From the NCBI GenBank assembly GCA_003162425.1, contig PMOK01000240.1:1-42292 (forward strand): a stretch of DNA of 42,292 nt, read 5' to 3'. The position numbers were made by a program, and so were the translations under genes. Below, one piece after another: positions 1-8,100 of this stretch (positions are counted from its first letter, which is position 1; the number at the start of each line of letters is the position of its first letter). Origin of the DNA: Bryobacterales bacterium (GTDB lineage: Bacteria > Acidobacteriota > Terriglobia > Bryobacterales > Bryobacteraceae). The notes beneath the pieces were generated by a model. It had not been told where the DNA came from, did no database searches, and saw nothing but the letters and a program-made list of their open reading frames with translations.

Positions 1-386
1 GCGGGTGGAACGCCCAGAACTTCAAAGAAATTCCAGCCTACGCGCACGGCCGGGAGTTGTTCAGGTTCGCCGCGCCCGGTCATATTGAAGTTCCCGCTCA
101 TAAAGGGCGCAAGGCCCGTGAGCGAGCGGCTGTGCTGCTGGAGGAACTCCGCGCGGAGGTACGAAAAGGCCCTCCGGTTGGGGCCGCGAGCGTTGGTGAC
201 AATCACCAAATCGTCCGCGTCCTGGTAGGGCATTGGACGGAGCAGCAAAGCGTTAGCCACGCTGAACATGGCGGTGTTGGCACCGATTCCGAGCGCCAGC
301 GTCAGCAGGGCGGTGAGCGTGAAGCCGGGTGTTTTGGCCAGCATGCGCACGGCATAGCGGAGGTCTTTGGAGAGTGCGCCGGTCAT
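1..386 (-). CDS. ADOP-type ABC permease, N-terminal part (runs off the window)
   Basis: The first 128 residues of a MacB/FtsX-like permease are visible; the rest lies beyond base 1. The protein opens with the ADOP pattern of a short cytoplasmic stretch (KDLRYAVRMLAKTPGF) followed by TM1 with LALGIGANTAMFSVANALLL, as in the two complete copies at 3084-5501 and 29810-32209. ADOPs are Acidobacteria-expanded permeases of unknown substrate with two FtsX domains and MacB-like periplasmic domains. The ATG at 386 lies 7 bases after the stop of the upstream ABC ATPase gene, so the two are probably co-transcribed. Whether this ATPase powers this permease is inference, since ADOPs are usually orphan permeases. 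Truncated by the window edge only. Confidence 0.85.
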   Translation of the reverse strand, partial: MTGALSKDLRYAVRMLAKTPGFTLTALLTLALGIGANTAMFSVANALLLRPMPYQDADDLVIVTNARGPNRRAFSYLRAEFLQQHSRSLTGLAPFMSGNFNMTGRGEPEQLPAVRVGWNFFEVLGVPP

Positions 387-393
387 TCGGAGA

Positions 394-1230
394 TCACCAC
401 AAATGATAATACCCGTCGCGCCGCCCGATCTCTACGGGAACGCCGAAAAGCTCGCCGATACGTTCGGTTGTGAGCAGATCCATCTTTTCTCCATCGGCGA
501 AAACGCGGCCATTCTTGAGCAGGATGACCCGGCCGATCTCGGGAATAATGTCGGGCAGGTGGTGCGTGACAACCAATATTCCCGTGCCGGCCTGCGCCAG
601 CTTCCGAAGCAGCGAGCGCAGTTCCAGGGTGGCGCTTACATCCAGGCTGTTCGAAGGTTCGTCCAGCAACAGCGCGAGCGGATTGTGAACCATGGCGCGG
701 GCGATCAGGATGCGGCGGCCCTCACCTGAAGACATTTCGGTCATGAAACGATCCGCGAGGTGGGGCACTTCGAGAAGATCCAGGACTTCACGCGCTTTCT
801 TCACGAGCGGCGCCGTGACGTGGTGGTAAGGCTGGATGCCGATGCTCGAAAAGAAGCCCGAGAGCACTACCTCGATCCCAGTAATGTCGCGCGTGCAGGT
901 GCTCATGAGGTCGTTCGAGACGATGCCCAATAGAGTGCGAAGCTCGAAGACGTTCCAGGATTGCTGCCCGAGAATCGTGAGCGACGATTCGGCGCGAGCC
1001 AGCGGATAGCACTCGCGCGTGATGGTTTTGATCAGCGTGGATTTGCCACAGCCATTTGGTCCCAGGATGGCCGCGTGTTCGCCGGCCTGGATGCGGAGGG
1101 TGATGTCGTGGAGAACGGTTGTGGTGCCCCGCATCACTGAGATGTTCCGGAAATCCAGTAAGGCGTGGCTGGTGGCTGGTTGCTGGTGGCTGGTGAAGAG
1201 GTCCGTCGCATCAGCGGGATTCCGGTGCAT
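394..1230 (-). CDS. ABC transporter ATP-binding protein (ModF/YlmA-like)
   Basis: A single ABC nucleotide-binding domain of 278 residues. Walker A is GPNGCGKST near residue 58, the signature is SSGEGRR with the usual LSGGQ replaced, Walker B is ALLLDEPSNSLD and the H-loop is VVTHH. The opening after Walker A (LIKTITRECYPL) resembles the ModF/PhrA (COG1119) group rather than MacB-type LolD/MacB ATPases. It would couple ATP hydrolysis to transport, partner unknown; the ADOP permease begins 7 bases downstream. The first 25 residues are doubtful: codons 12-22 are a read-through of a 7-base tandem array (1167-1194), and the ATG at 1230 has no Shine-Dalgarno but does have a -10-like TATACT 8 bases before it. 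The conserved domain starts around LLDFRNISV, so a shorter start is possible. Confidence 0.88.
   Translation of the reverse strand: MHRNPADATDLFTSHQQPATSHALLDFRNISVMRGTTTVLHDITLRIQAGEHAAILGPNGCGKSTLIKTITRECYPLARAESSLTILGQQSWNVFELRTLLGIVSNDLMSTCTRDITGIEVVLSGFFSSIGIQPYHHVTAPLVKKAREVLDLLEVPHLADRFMTEMSSGEGRRILIARAMVHNPLALLLDEPSNSLDVSATLELRSLLRKLAQAGTGILVVTHHLPDIIPEIGRVILLKNGRVFADGEKMDLLTTERIGELFGVPVEIGRRDGYYHLW
1167..1194. repeat. Degenerate 7-base tandem array (GGTGGCT)
   Basis: Four roughly heptameric units (ggctggt-ggctggt-tgctggt-ggctggt) lie inside the annotated 5' end of the ABC ATPase gene. Read on the minus strand this is CCACCAGC/CAACCAGC, close to the GAACCAG array at 17200-17220. It is one of several 7-base-period arrays in the window. 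Its presence inside a coding frame suggests the true start of the ATPase may lie downstream. Confidence 0.6.
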
Positions 1231-1237
1231 TCATCGA

Positions 1238-1252
1238 GAGTATACTGCAAAC
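1238..1252 (+). promoter_or_regulatory. Shared palindromic -10 element, likely leaderless start
   Basis: AGTATACT (1239-1246) is self-complementary, so it reads as TATACT on both strands. On the plus strand it ends 6 bases before the SIMPL ATG at 1253; on the minus strand it ends 8 bases before the ATPase ATG at 1230. No Shine-Dalgarno precedes either ATG and no good -35 was found. The plus-strand stretch gagagTATACTgcaaac is repeated exactly before the second SIMPL gene. Inferred: a bidirectional -10 giving leaderless or nearly leaderless transcripts. Confidence 0.45.
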
Positions 1253-1915
1253 ATGTTGAAACGCACTTTGATTTTGAGTTTTTTGATGTCTGCTTCGCTC
1301 GCTTTCGGACAGGGTGATTCGAATACCGTGACCGTCACCGCGAGCCAGAGCGTGAATTTGCAGCCGGATCAGGTGGTGTTCGGGGTCTACGTTACCACGT
1401 CCATCAATGCAAGCTTGGATGACGTACTCGCTGCTTTGAAAGGATCTGGGATCACCATCGCTAATCTTTCAGGTGTAGGCAACGGTTCCGGTATCCCGCT
1501 CGGCATTCTTCCAGGCAATCCGCAACCTACGCCCACTATTCAATGGTCTTTCGTATTAGGCGTTCCATTCGCGCAGATGAAGGCGACGGTCACCGCGCTC
1601 ACCAGCCTGCAGCAGAGCATCATGCAGGCGAATAGCGGGTTCACGCTGTCTTTTTCTGTGCAGGGCACGCAGGTTTCCGCTAGCTTGCAGCAATCGCAGG
1701 TTTGCAGCATCCCTGGGTTGATCGCCGATGCTACCACGCAGGCTTCGAAACTTGCGTCCGCGGCGGGGCTCAATCTTGGATCGATTGCGGCCATGTCGAG
1801 CGCCGGCTCTAATTCGGGCATCGCGTTTGAGACCATCAGCGGCGCATTTAGCTCTCAGCTCACGGTGCCGCAGAGTTGTGCATTGACCGTGAAATTCGCT
1901 GTGACCAGATTCTGA
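1253..1915 (+). CDS. SIMPL-domain (DUF541) secreted protein, copy 1
   Basis: A 220-residue exported protein. MLKRTLILSFLMSASLAFGQ is a clear signal peptide with a cut near residue 20. The mature part opens VTVTASQSVNLQPDQVVF, typical of the SIMPL/BP26/OMP28 family (PF04402), and continues with the ATTQASKLASAAGLNLG segment that marks the C-terminal half. SIMPL proteins are periplasmic or envelope proteins of poorly known, often stress-related, function. ATG 1253 was chosen because it starts the signal peptide; the frame is open further upstream but overlaps the ATPase gene. A paralogue with the same upstream sequence follows directly. Two cysteines (in CSIP and SCALTV) are shared by both copies and could form a disulfide. 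Confidence 0.85.
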   Translation: MLKRTLILSFLMSASLAFGQGDSNTVTVTASQSVNLQPDQVVFGVYVTTSINASLDDVLAALKGSGITIANLSGVGNGSGIPLGILPGNPQPTPTIQWSFVLGVPFAQMKATVTALTSLQQSIMQANSGFTLSFSVQGTQVSASLQQSQVCSIPGLIADATTQASKLASAAGLNLGSIAAMSSAGSNSGIAFETISGAFSSQLTVPQSCALTVKFAVTRF

Positions 1916-1930
1916 GAGTATACTGCAAAC
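1914..1930 (+). promoter_or_regulatory. Duplicated upstream element with TATACT -10
   Basis: gagagtatactgcaaac here matches, base for base, the sequence before the first SIMPL gene. TATACT (1919-1924) lies 6 bases before the ATG at 1931, and the element starts at the stop codon of copy 1. No Shine-Dalgarno is present. The tandem duplication evidently carried the promoter-like element along, which argues that it matters for expression. Confidence 0.5.
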
Positions 1931-2638
1931 ATGCTGAAACGCACTTTAGCTTTGAGTTTCGTAATGTCCGCTTCGCTTCTGTTCGGGCAGCTTGATTCGA
2001 ATTCCATCACCGTCACCGCAAGCCAAAGCGGGAATCTGCAACCGGACCAGGTGTTGTTCGCGGTCTATGTCACCACGCCTCTCACCACGAGCCTCGATGA
2101 TGTCCTGGCCGCTGTGAAAGGCGCCGGAATCACTAGCGCTAACTTTTCAGGTGTGAATAGCTCTGCAGCGGCTCAATTGTGCTCGAGCCCTGGGGGCACT
2201 GGGACCACTGGGACCAATGGGACCAATGGGAGCCAGCAACCACCCGCGGAACAGTGGGCCTTTGGATTAGCCGTGCCATTCGCGCAGATGAAAGCTACGG
2301 TCACCGCGCTCACCAGCCTTCAGCAGAGCATCGTGCAGGCTAACAGCGGATTCACGCTGTCGTTTTCGGTTCAGAACGCGCAAGTCTCCACCAGCTTGCT
2401 ACAATCGCAATCCTGCAACATCCCTGCGTTGATGGCAGAAGCTACCGCGCAGGCTCAGAAACTCGCAGCCGCTGCCGGGCTTAGCCTGGGATCGATTTTG
2501 GCGATGTCGAGCAACACTTCGAGTCCGGTGGCGAACAACTCCGTTCCGGTAGCGACCATCGGGTCATTCTCCTCAGGTATCCTCACGACACCGCAGGGTT
2601 GTGCATTGACCGTGAAATTTACTCTGACCAGATTCTGA
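1931..2638 (+). CDS. SIMPL-domain (DUF541) secreted protein, copy 2
   Basis: A 235-residue paralogue of the preceding gene, with the same signal peptide (MLKRTLALSFVMSASLLFGQ), the same SIMPL opening (ITVTASQSGNLQPDQVLF) and the same ending (GCALTVKFTLTRF). It differs by a low-complexity insertion after SSPGG (repeated TGT/TNG units encoded by gggaccaatggg repeats) in the loop where copy 1 has a proline-rich linker. Most of the divergence sits in that loop and near NTSSPVANNSVPV; the framework is conserved, so this is an old tandem duplication under selection. Location should be periplasm or outer surface; function unknown. Confidence 0.85.
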   Translation: MLKRTLALSFVMSASLLFGQLDSNSITVTASQSGNLQPDQVLFAVYVTTPLTTSLDDVLAAVKGAGITSANFSGVNSSAAAQLCSSPGGTGTTGTNGTNGSQQPPAEQWAFGLAVPFAQMKATVTALTSLQQSIVQANSGFTLSFSVQNAQVSTSLLQSQSCNIPALMAEATAQAQKLAAAAGLSLGSILAMSSNTSSPVANNSVPVATIGSFSSGILTTPQGCALTVKFTLTRF

Positions 2639-2644
2639 CGGCCG

Positions 2645-3013
2645 TTAGGTATCCTGCTTCACCCGCTTCAGCGCGATCTTCATCTTTTCGCCATCGGCCC
2701 CTTGCTTTACGGCGCCCGAGATTTGATCGCCGTCCACCTTCAGTTCGAGATAATAAATGGCTTCGCCGCTGTCCACTTCCATGGTGACGGTGTCCCCGTC
2801 CACCATTCCTTTTTGAATGGCATGCTGGTCGTCCTCGGGGCCGGCGGTGCCCGTCAGCTTATTGCCTTCCTGCTTCACGATCATGACCACAGGAATCGTC
2901 TGTGCGTCGCCGTCCTGTTTCATGTCGACGGTTCCGGACCATTTGCCAGTCAAATCAGCGCCGCTGAGGGTCCAAGCGGCCGCTAGCAGCAGACTCAAGA
3001 TAGTACTCTTCAT
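2645..3013 (-). CDS. Small secreted beta-rich protein
   Basis: 122 residues. A signal peptide (MKSTILSLLLAAAWTLSGA) is followed by a repetitive beta-strand pattern: GKWSGTVDM, IPVVMIVKQEGNKLTGTAG, GDTVTMEVD, YYLELKVDGDQISGAVK, KMKIALKRVK. This up-and-down layout is common in lipocalin-like Acidobacteria proteins of unknown function. The start at 3013 has a strong Shine-Dalgarno (AAGGAG, 7 bases before ATG). It converges with the SIMPL genes with only 6 bases between stops, and lies downstream of the ADOP gene on the same strand (70-base gap). Confidence 0.8.
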   Translation of the reverse strand: MKSTILSLLLAAAWTLSGADLTGKWSGTVDMKQDGDAQTIPVVMIVKQEGNKLTGTAGPEDDQHAIQKGMVDGDTVTMEVDSGEAIYYLELKVDGDQISGAVKQGADGEKMKIALKRVKQDT

Positions 3014-3083
3014 TGCGTGCTCCTTTTTCGCACTCCTATACTTGGCAAGTTTAACGCAGGTTGCAGCCGAAAAGTTGCAATTA

Positions 3084-5501
3084 TTATTCGCGAATCGCCA
3101 CCACCGGGTCCACCCGGAGCGCCCGGCGGGCCGGCAGGTAGCTGGCGATGAGGGCGACAGCCAAAAACAACAGCGCCATACCCGCATAAATGACGGGATC
3201 GGTGGGGCTGACATGAAACAAGAGCGACTCTAGCGCCCTGCCGATGAGGAATGCGCCCGCGAGACCAGCGGCAATGCCGGCCAGCGTGAGCCCCAAGCCC
3301 TGGCGCAGCACCAGGCGGACTATGTCGGCGGGCCGTGCGCCCAAAGCGCGGCGGATTCCCATCTCCTGGCGGCGCTGCTCCACCGAATAGGCCAGCAGTC
3401 CGTAGATTCCGATGGCCGCCAGTACCAGTGCCGCGGCTGCGAACGCGCCCAGCAGCCACAAGGTCAACTGCCGTTGCCCGAACGACTCTGAGACGACGTC
3501 CTCCATGCTGCGAACGGCTGTGACCGGAAGGTCGCCATCTACTTGCGCGATCTGCTTTCTCACCGCGCTGGACAGGGACAGCGGATTTCCGGAAGTCTTC
3601 ACCGCTATGATCATTCCCGGCCAGGGGCGCTGAGCGTAGGGCGAATACAATTCGCCACCAGCGTCCGAATCCAGAGCTGAGGTTTTGACGTCGGCCACCA
3701 CACCCACTACTTCTTCGTGCAGCTCCGCCCGGGCGACGATGAGTTGCTTGCCAATCGGGTCCTGGTTGGGCCAGAATCGCCGCGCCAGGCTTTCATTCAC
3801 GATGGCGGCGCCGGAGCTCGACTCGTTATCGTGCTCGGTGAAGAAGCGGCCGCGCACCAGGCGCGTCCCGAAGGTTCGAAAATAGTCCGGTGTGACGGAT
3901 TGCCAGTAGGCGAGCGGGCGTTTGCCGAAAGGAAGCACGGCATCACCGACTACTTGAATCGGTACCACCACGCTTGCGTGGAGCGGCAGCCAGAGCATTG
4001 CGCTGGCGGAATTCACGCCCGGTGTTGCCGAGATGTGCCGAAGGGCCTCGCGAAAAAAAGCATTCTTCTGGGGATTGGTTGCGTATTTCGCTTTCGGCAG
4101 GGTCACCTGCATAGTTAAGACATTGCGAGGATCGAAGCCAGGGTCAACCTGCTGCAGCTTCAGGAAACTGCGCATCAGCAAGCTGGCTGCAATCAGCAGG
4201 ATCATGGAGACCGCGACTTGGCCAATCACCAGAAGTCCTCGCGCCTGGCTGCGGCGCAGACTGCCGGCGGAGCCTCGGCCGGATTCCCGCAAAATCATGT
4301 TCAGATCGGGTTTGGAAGTCTGTAGCGACGGAATGAGACCGAAGAAAACGGCGGTGACGATGGACACGAGCAAGGTGAACGCCAGCGTTTCCCAATCAAT
4401 ATGAATCTCGCCGGCGCGAGGCAGATTGAGTTGGTTGATGCGGCCGGCTAGCCGGGTTGCGGCGAAGGCCAGCGCGAGTCCAAGAACGCCGCTGATCAGC
4501 GATAGCACCAGACTTTCGGCCAGTAACTGGCGAATCAAATCGGCGCGGCCTGCACCGAGGGCGGCGCGCACCGCGAACTCCTTTCGACGACTGGTGGCTC
4601 TAGCCAACAGCAGGCTGGCGACATTGGCGCAAGCGATTAGCAACACCGCGCCGATGGCCGCGCACAAAACCAACAGCGCTGGTTTCACGTTTTCCACCAG
4701 GATTTCCCGCAAAGGGCTGCCCACCAGGCGGGCGTCAGGATCCGCATCCACCATGCCGGCGTTGTGCCGCAGATACTGGCGATTGAGTACATCCATTTCC
4801 GCCTGCGCCTGCTGGCCGCTGACGCCTGGTCTCAATCGAGCAATCACGGAGATGTAGCCGGCTCCAAGTCGAATTTGTTCGCGCGTGAATACGCTGAAGG
4901 CAGCCAGGTTGGTTGCCAGCAGATCCAGACCTGGCGCTGGTTGATCGAGGCCTGGTGGAAGGATCCCGACGATTGTGTGTGCCTGGGAGTCAAGCGCGAG
5001 CGATGTACCGATCACATCTGGATTCCCGCCGAATCTCCTCTGCCACAGGCCATAACTCAGCATCACCACCGGCTTCGCCCCTTCCCGATCCTCTTCGGGA
5101 AGAAAATCGCGGCCAAGGACGGGATGTACACCCAGTGTCTGAAGAAAATTAGCGGAGACGCGCGCGGCTTGGAGTTGTTCGGGTTGTTCCACACCGGTGA
5201 GGTTGAAAGTCTCGTTGCAGAAACCGGCGAGATTTGAGAAGGAGCGGGATTCGGAGCGCAATTGATCCAGCCGCATCAGCGAAAAGGGACCGCGCCCACT
5301 GGCACGTTTGAGATTGGTGTTGTACAGGAACAACAGGCGATCGGATTCCGGGTAGGGAAGCGGCCGCAGCAGCACGACATTCACGACGGTGAAGATCGCG
5401 GTGTTGGCTCCGATTCCGAGCGCCAGCGTCAGAACCGCTACGGCGGAGAATCCGAAGTCCTTCGCGAGCACCCGTAGGGCATAGCGGAAATCCTGAAGCA
5501 T
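3084..5501 (-). CDS. ADOP family ABC permease
   Basis: A complete 805-residue acidobacterial duplicated orphan permease. The order is a short cytoplasmic start (MLQDFRYALRVLAKDFG), TM1 with LALGIGANTAIFTVVN, a MacB-like periplasmic domain, FtsX domain 1 (PALLVLCAAIGAVLLIACANVASLLLARATSRRKEFAVRAALGA is split across this region), a second TM and periplasmic domain, and FtsX domain 2 ending in LPARRALRVDPVVAIRE. No nucleotide-binding domain is fused or adjacent, as is usual for ADOPs; substrate unknown. The ATG at 5501 lacks a Shine-Dalgarno but has a perfect TATAAT five bases upstream, suggesting a leaderless mRNA. A GTTTCTC array fills the -35 area. Confidence 0.92.
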   Translation of the reverse strand: MLQDFRYALRVLAKDFGFSAVAVLTLALGIGANTAIFTVVNVVLLRPLPYPESDRLLFLYNTNLKRASGRGPFSLMRLDQLRSESRSFSNLAGFCNETFNLTGVEQPEQLQAARVSANFLQTLGVHPVLGRDFLPEEDREGAKPVVMLSYGLWQRRFGGNPDVIGTSLALDSQAHTIVGILPPGLDQPAPGLDLLATNLAAFSVFTREQIRLGAGYISVIARLRPGVSGQQAQAEMDVLNRQYLRHNAGMVDADPDARLVGSPLREILVENVKPALLVLCAAIGAVLLIACANVASLLLARATSRRKEFAVRAALGAGRADLIRQLLAESLVLSLISGVLGLALAFAATRLAGRINQLNLPRAGEIHIDWETLAFTLLVSIVTAVFFGLIPSLQTSKPDLNMILRESGRGSAGSLRRSQARGLLVIGQVAVSMILLIAASLLMRSFLKLQQVDPGFDPRNVLTMQVTLPKAKYATNPQKNAFFREALRHISATPGVNSASAMLWLPLHASVVVPIQVVGDAVLPFGKRPLAYWQSVTPDYFRTFGTRLVRGRFFTEHDNESSSGAAIVNESLARRFWPNQDPIGKQLIVARAELHEEVVGVVADVKTSALDSDAGGELYSPYAQRPWPGMIIAVKTSGNPLSLSSAVRKQIAQVDGDLPVTAVRSMEDVVSESFGQRQLTLWLLGAFAAAALVLAAIGIYGLLAYSVEQRRQEMGIRRALGARPADIVRLVLRQGLGLTLAGIAAGLAGAFLIGRALESLLFHVSPTDPVIYAGMALLFLAVALIASYLPARRALRVDPVVAIRE

Positions 5502-5506
5502 GACTG

Positions 5507-5512
5507 ATTATA
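5507..5512 (-). promoter_or_regulatory. Consensus -10 (TATAAT) 5 bases before the ADOP ATG
   Basis: On the minus strand the order is TATAAT, CAGTC, ATG. A start point 6-8 bases after the -10 would fall on or next to the A of the start codon. No Shine-Dalgarno exists and no TTGACA-like -35 is found 16-18 bases upstream, where the GTTTCTC array (5521-5544) sits instead. Confidence 0.55.
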
Positions 5513-5520
5513 GAAAATCC

Positions 5521-5604
5521 GTTTCTCGTTTCTCGTTTCTCGTTGGGAACGGTCGATTAAAGCGTCGGGCTTCGCAGTCCCTAGCCCCAAGTCCCCAGTC
5601 CCTC
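5521..5604. repeat. GTTTCTC array plus AGTCCCC array between ADOP and glgC
   Basis: 5521-5544 holds three exact GTTTCTC units plus gtt. 5576-5603 holds a second degenerate 7-base array (agtccct, agcccca, agtcccc, agtccct). The spacer between them has no ORF. The same GTTTCTC unit recurs at 17134-17157 and 24777-24807, also intergenic and in the same orientation relative to the plus strand. Confidence 0.75.
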
Positions 5605-6855
5605 TTACGCGCACATGATTCCTGCTTTATCGACGACATCCACACCACCAGGGGGAACAACCACGACGCCCGCATCGGTAATGGTATAACCCTTGGCTCG
5701 ATCCTGCGCAAGATCGTGCCCGATGATGGTGAAATCCGGGATGCTGACACGAGCGGGAATGATGGCGCGGCGGATACGGCAGTGCCTTCCAATATCGCAG
5801 TGGGGCATCAGGATGCTGCCCTCCACTTCGGAAAAGCTGTTCACCCTCACGCCGGGCGAGAGAACGCTGCGGTTCACGCGTCCGCCCGAGATAATGCAGC
5901 CCGCCGAAACGATGGAATCGGTAGCCACTCCCGTGCGCCGGTTCTCCTCTGCAAAGACAAATTTAGCGGGAGGCTGTTGCTCCAGGTGCGTCCGAATCGG
6001 CCACCTGCTGTCATACAGGTTGAGCTCAGGATCGATAGCCACCAGGTCCATATTCGCTTCGTAGTAAGCATCCAGGGTTCCGACATCTCTCCAGTAGCGC
6101 ACGGCCTTGCGGTTGAGGTCGCGGAAATCGTAGCCGAACACACGGGCACGGGAGATCCATTTGGGCAGAACATCTTTACCGAAATCGTGGGAGGAGCAGG
6201 CCTCTACGGCATCCTCCATGAGGCACTGCAGCAGCGTCGAGGTATTGATCAAATAAATTCCCATGGATGCGCTCACCATGCCGGGATTAAACACCGAGCG
6301 CGCGGGACGGCCGTGCTGGGGCTTCTCCTCGAAACCGATTACCCGTTGGTGGTCATCCATTTCGACGATGCCGAAACGCCCGGCTTGATCGGCCGCGGTC
6401 TGAATGGTCGCGATAGTGATTTCCGCCTTGGCGCGCCGGTGCCAGGTGACCATGTCCTGATAGTTCATTTTGTAGATGTGGTCGCCCGCGAGAATGAGCG
6501 TCAATTCCGGATTTTCCAACATGATGCTTTCACTGTTCTGGTACACCGCGTCGGCGGTGCCCAGATACCAATCTTCGTGAATGCGCTTCATGGGTGGGAC
6601 CACTTCCACGAATTCATCCAGCTCGCCCGAAAACAGGGTCCAGCCCTCGCGGATGTGGCGGGTCAGTTCCAGGGCCTTGTATTGAGTCAGAATAAATATC
6701 CGGCGGATGCCGGAATTGACCGAATTGGACAGCGTGAAATCTATGATGCGATAGGAACCGCCGAATGTCACAGCGGGTTTTGCAATGTTCAGGGTTAGAG
6801 GGGCGAGCCGCTCCCCAGCGCCACCGGCCAGCACGATGGCGAGGACGTTTATCAT
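5605..6855 (-). CDS. glgC: Glucose-1-phosphate adenylyltransferase
   Basis: 416 residues, the normal GlgC length. It makes ADP-glucose from glucose-1-phosphate and ATP, the committed step of bacterial glycogen synthesis. Visible landmarks: the nucleotide-binding loop LAGGAGERLAPLTLNIAKPAVTF is split here as LAGGAGERL and KPAV; YRIIDFTLSN; WYLGTADAVYQN; the catalytic-region LAGDHIYKMNY; FEEKP; WRDVGTLDAYYEANMDL; and a C-terminal left-handed beta-helix with hexapeptide-like repeats (CIISGGRVNRSVLSPGVRV). The ATG at 6855 has AGGAG 5 bases upstream. No other glg gene is in the window. Neighbours on the same strand are unrelated thioredoxin-fold genes. Confidence 0.96.
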   Translation of the reverse strand: MINVLAIVLAGGAGERLAPLTLNIAKPAVTFGGSYRIIDFTLSNSVNSGIRRIFILTQYKALELTRHIREGWTLFSGELDEFVEVVPPMKRIHEDWYLGTADAVYQNSESIMLENPELTLILAGDHIYKMNYQDMVTWHRRAKAEITIATIQTAADQAGRFGIVEMDDHQRVIGFEEKPQHGRPARSVFNPGMVSASMGIYLINTSTLLQCLMEDAVEACSSHDFGKDVLPKWISRARVFGYDFRDLNRKAVRYWRDVGTLDAYYEANMDLVAIDPELNLYDSRWPIRTHLEQQPPAKFVFAEENRRTGVATDSIVSAGCIISGGRVNRSVLSPGVRVNSFSEVEGSILMPHCDIGRHCRIRRAIIPARVSIPDFTIIGHDLAQDRAKGYTITDAGVVVVPPGGVDVVDKAGIMCA

Positions 6856-6947
6856 TGGAACTCCTAATTGTGGAACGATGGTGATTAGTGAACTACGTCA
6901 CGCAAACCAACAGATGAGGAAGCGCCACAGCGGGGCCGGGGACTTTT

Positions 6948-7463
6948 TTAGTATAGAAATATCCCGACGATAATGCAACAAAAGTTATCTGTAATTGTGG
7001 AGTGCGAGAAAACCTTGCGGATAGCTGCTTCGATCACGGCGATATCTGTCTCGCCGATAAAGGCTTGAACTTGATGTCCGGTCTTGTCGTACAAGAACAT
7101 CGCTGGTAGCGCGCCGCTCCACTTGGGATCGATGGAATCAATGAAGTGTTGATCGTCCGCGGCCTGCTTGCGGTAGACTACGCCACGGACCGCGAATTGT
7201 TTCAGCAGCTTCTCGGCGTCCGCGGCTGCCTCCGGCTCGTCCGCCGATATCGTCACCAGCTCAAAGCCCTGCGATCGCAACTTGGCCTCCAGGCGGACCA
7301 GTTGCGGCAGCTCGGCGCGGCAAGAATCGCACCAGGTGGCCCACAAATCATAAAGGACCACCTTGCCTTTGTGATCGCTGACCAGCTTCTGGAATCCCGT
7401 TTCATTTAGCGAAACCAGCGCCGCGAAGAGCGGAATCGAAAGGAAGAGCAGGGCGATCTTCAT
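6948..7463 (-). CDS. Secreted thioredoxin-like protein (TlpA/ResA type)
   Basis: 171 residues with an N-terminal hydrophobic signal (MKIALLFLSIPLFAALVS) and a thioredoxin fold. The WCDSC active site (Cys45 and Cys48) sits in LWATWCDSCRAELPQLV, followed by VTISAD and a cis-Pro region GALPAMFLYDKTG. Likely an envelope disulfide reductase or cytochrome-maturation-type thioredoxin. ATG 7463 was chosen because it begins the signal; the frame is open 18 codons further but that would overlap the upstream redoxin gene. The C-terminus (NFCCIIVGIFLY) is unusually hydrophobic and Cys-rich and may be a recent extension. It follows the redoxin gene by 20 bases, so the two are probably one operon. Confidence 0.85.
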   Translation of the reverse strand: MKIALLFLSIPLFAALVSLNETGFQKLVSDHKGKVVLYDLWATWCDSCRAELPQLVRLEAKLRSQGFELVTISADEPEAAADAEKLLKQFAVRGVVYRKQAADDQHFIDSIDPKWSGALPAMFLYDKTGHQVQAFIGETDIAVIEAAIRKVFSHSTITDNFCCIIVGIFLY

Positions 7464-7483
7464 CTGGCTCAGAAGCTCAAAAC

Positions 7484-8059
7484 CTAAATGGATTGTCGCA
7501 CGCGCTTGATGCCGCATCCGAAGGTTTTGGTTTCCGCTTGATCCACCGTTTTTCCGGCCAGCACCGCATCCAGCGCCAGGCGTAGGCGTTGCGTTCTTAT
7601 GTGACTCTCGTTCTGGCTGTCGTCGATGGAGCCGTGATAACGGATGATTCCAGCGCTATCGATGACGTAACTCTCCGGCGTCACCTGTGCGTCGAAGCGA
7701 TCCGCCAGCACGTTATCGGCATCCTTATAGACCGGGAAGGCGAACCCCACCCTTTTAGCGTGCTCGCGCACTTCGCTTGCGGGCTCAGAGCGGTTCGCGT
7801 TCACGAAGATGAACTTGACTCCCTTACTTGAATAATCCTGGTAGATGGCATTCATGCGCTGGTTGTAGGAGTTCGAGACGGGACACTGCGTAGCGATGAA
7901 AGTCACCACCGTGATCGGCCCGCGAAGAGTGGAGAACGCTACCGGCTTGCCGTCCAGATCCTGGATGCTGAAATCGGTGACCTGGGAGCCCAGCTTGAAT
8001 TCCTGAGCGCTCAAAATGCCGGCCAACAGGCCCAGCGAAATGGTAAGAGTTCTGAACAC
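7484..8059 (-). CDS. Secreted redoxin/peroxiredoxin-like protein
   Basis: 191 residues. The GTG start at 8059 is supported by AAGGAGG 5 bases upstream and by a signal peptide (residues 1-18, LLAGILSA). The AhpC/TSA-like fold shows VTDFSIQDLDGKPVAF, then FIATQCPVSNSY with a single active-site Cys59 in a TxCPxS context, and VTPESYVID. It matches the PRX-like1/redoxin group that ends in FGCxIKR; here Cys182 in TFGCGIKR may be the resolving cysteine. Role inferred: envelope thiol redox or peroxide handling together with the WCxxC thioredoxin directly downstream, which could reduce it. Confidence 0.85.
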   Translation of the reverse strand: MFRTLTISLGLLAGILSAQEFKLGSQVTDFSIQDLDGKPVAFSTLRGPITVVTFIATQCPVSNSYNQRMNAIYQDYSSKGVKFIFVNANRSEPASEVREHAKRVGFAFPVYKDADNVLADRFDAQVTPESYVIDSAGIIRYHGSIDDSQNESHIRTQRLRLALDAVLAGKTVDQAETKTFGCGIKRVRQSI

Positions 8060-8100
8060 GGTCCCTCCTTAACTTCAGTTTACCTGTTGGTGCGTTTGCG

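Noticed and set aside
1019..1915. Long version of SIMPL copy 1 starting at 1019
   Set aside because: The extra 78 residues overlap the ATPase gene on the opposite strand and precede a perfect signal peptide at 1253.
5500..6798. 432-codon plus-strand ORF opposite glgC
   Set aside because: It is the antisense shadow of glgC; the minus-strand frame has clear GlgC motifs and a ribosome site, and the plus-strand product has no recognisable pattern.
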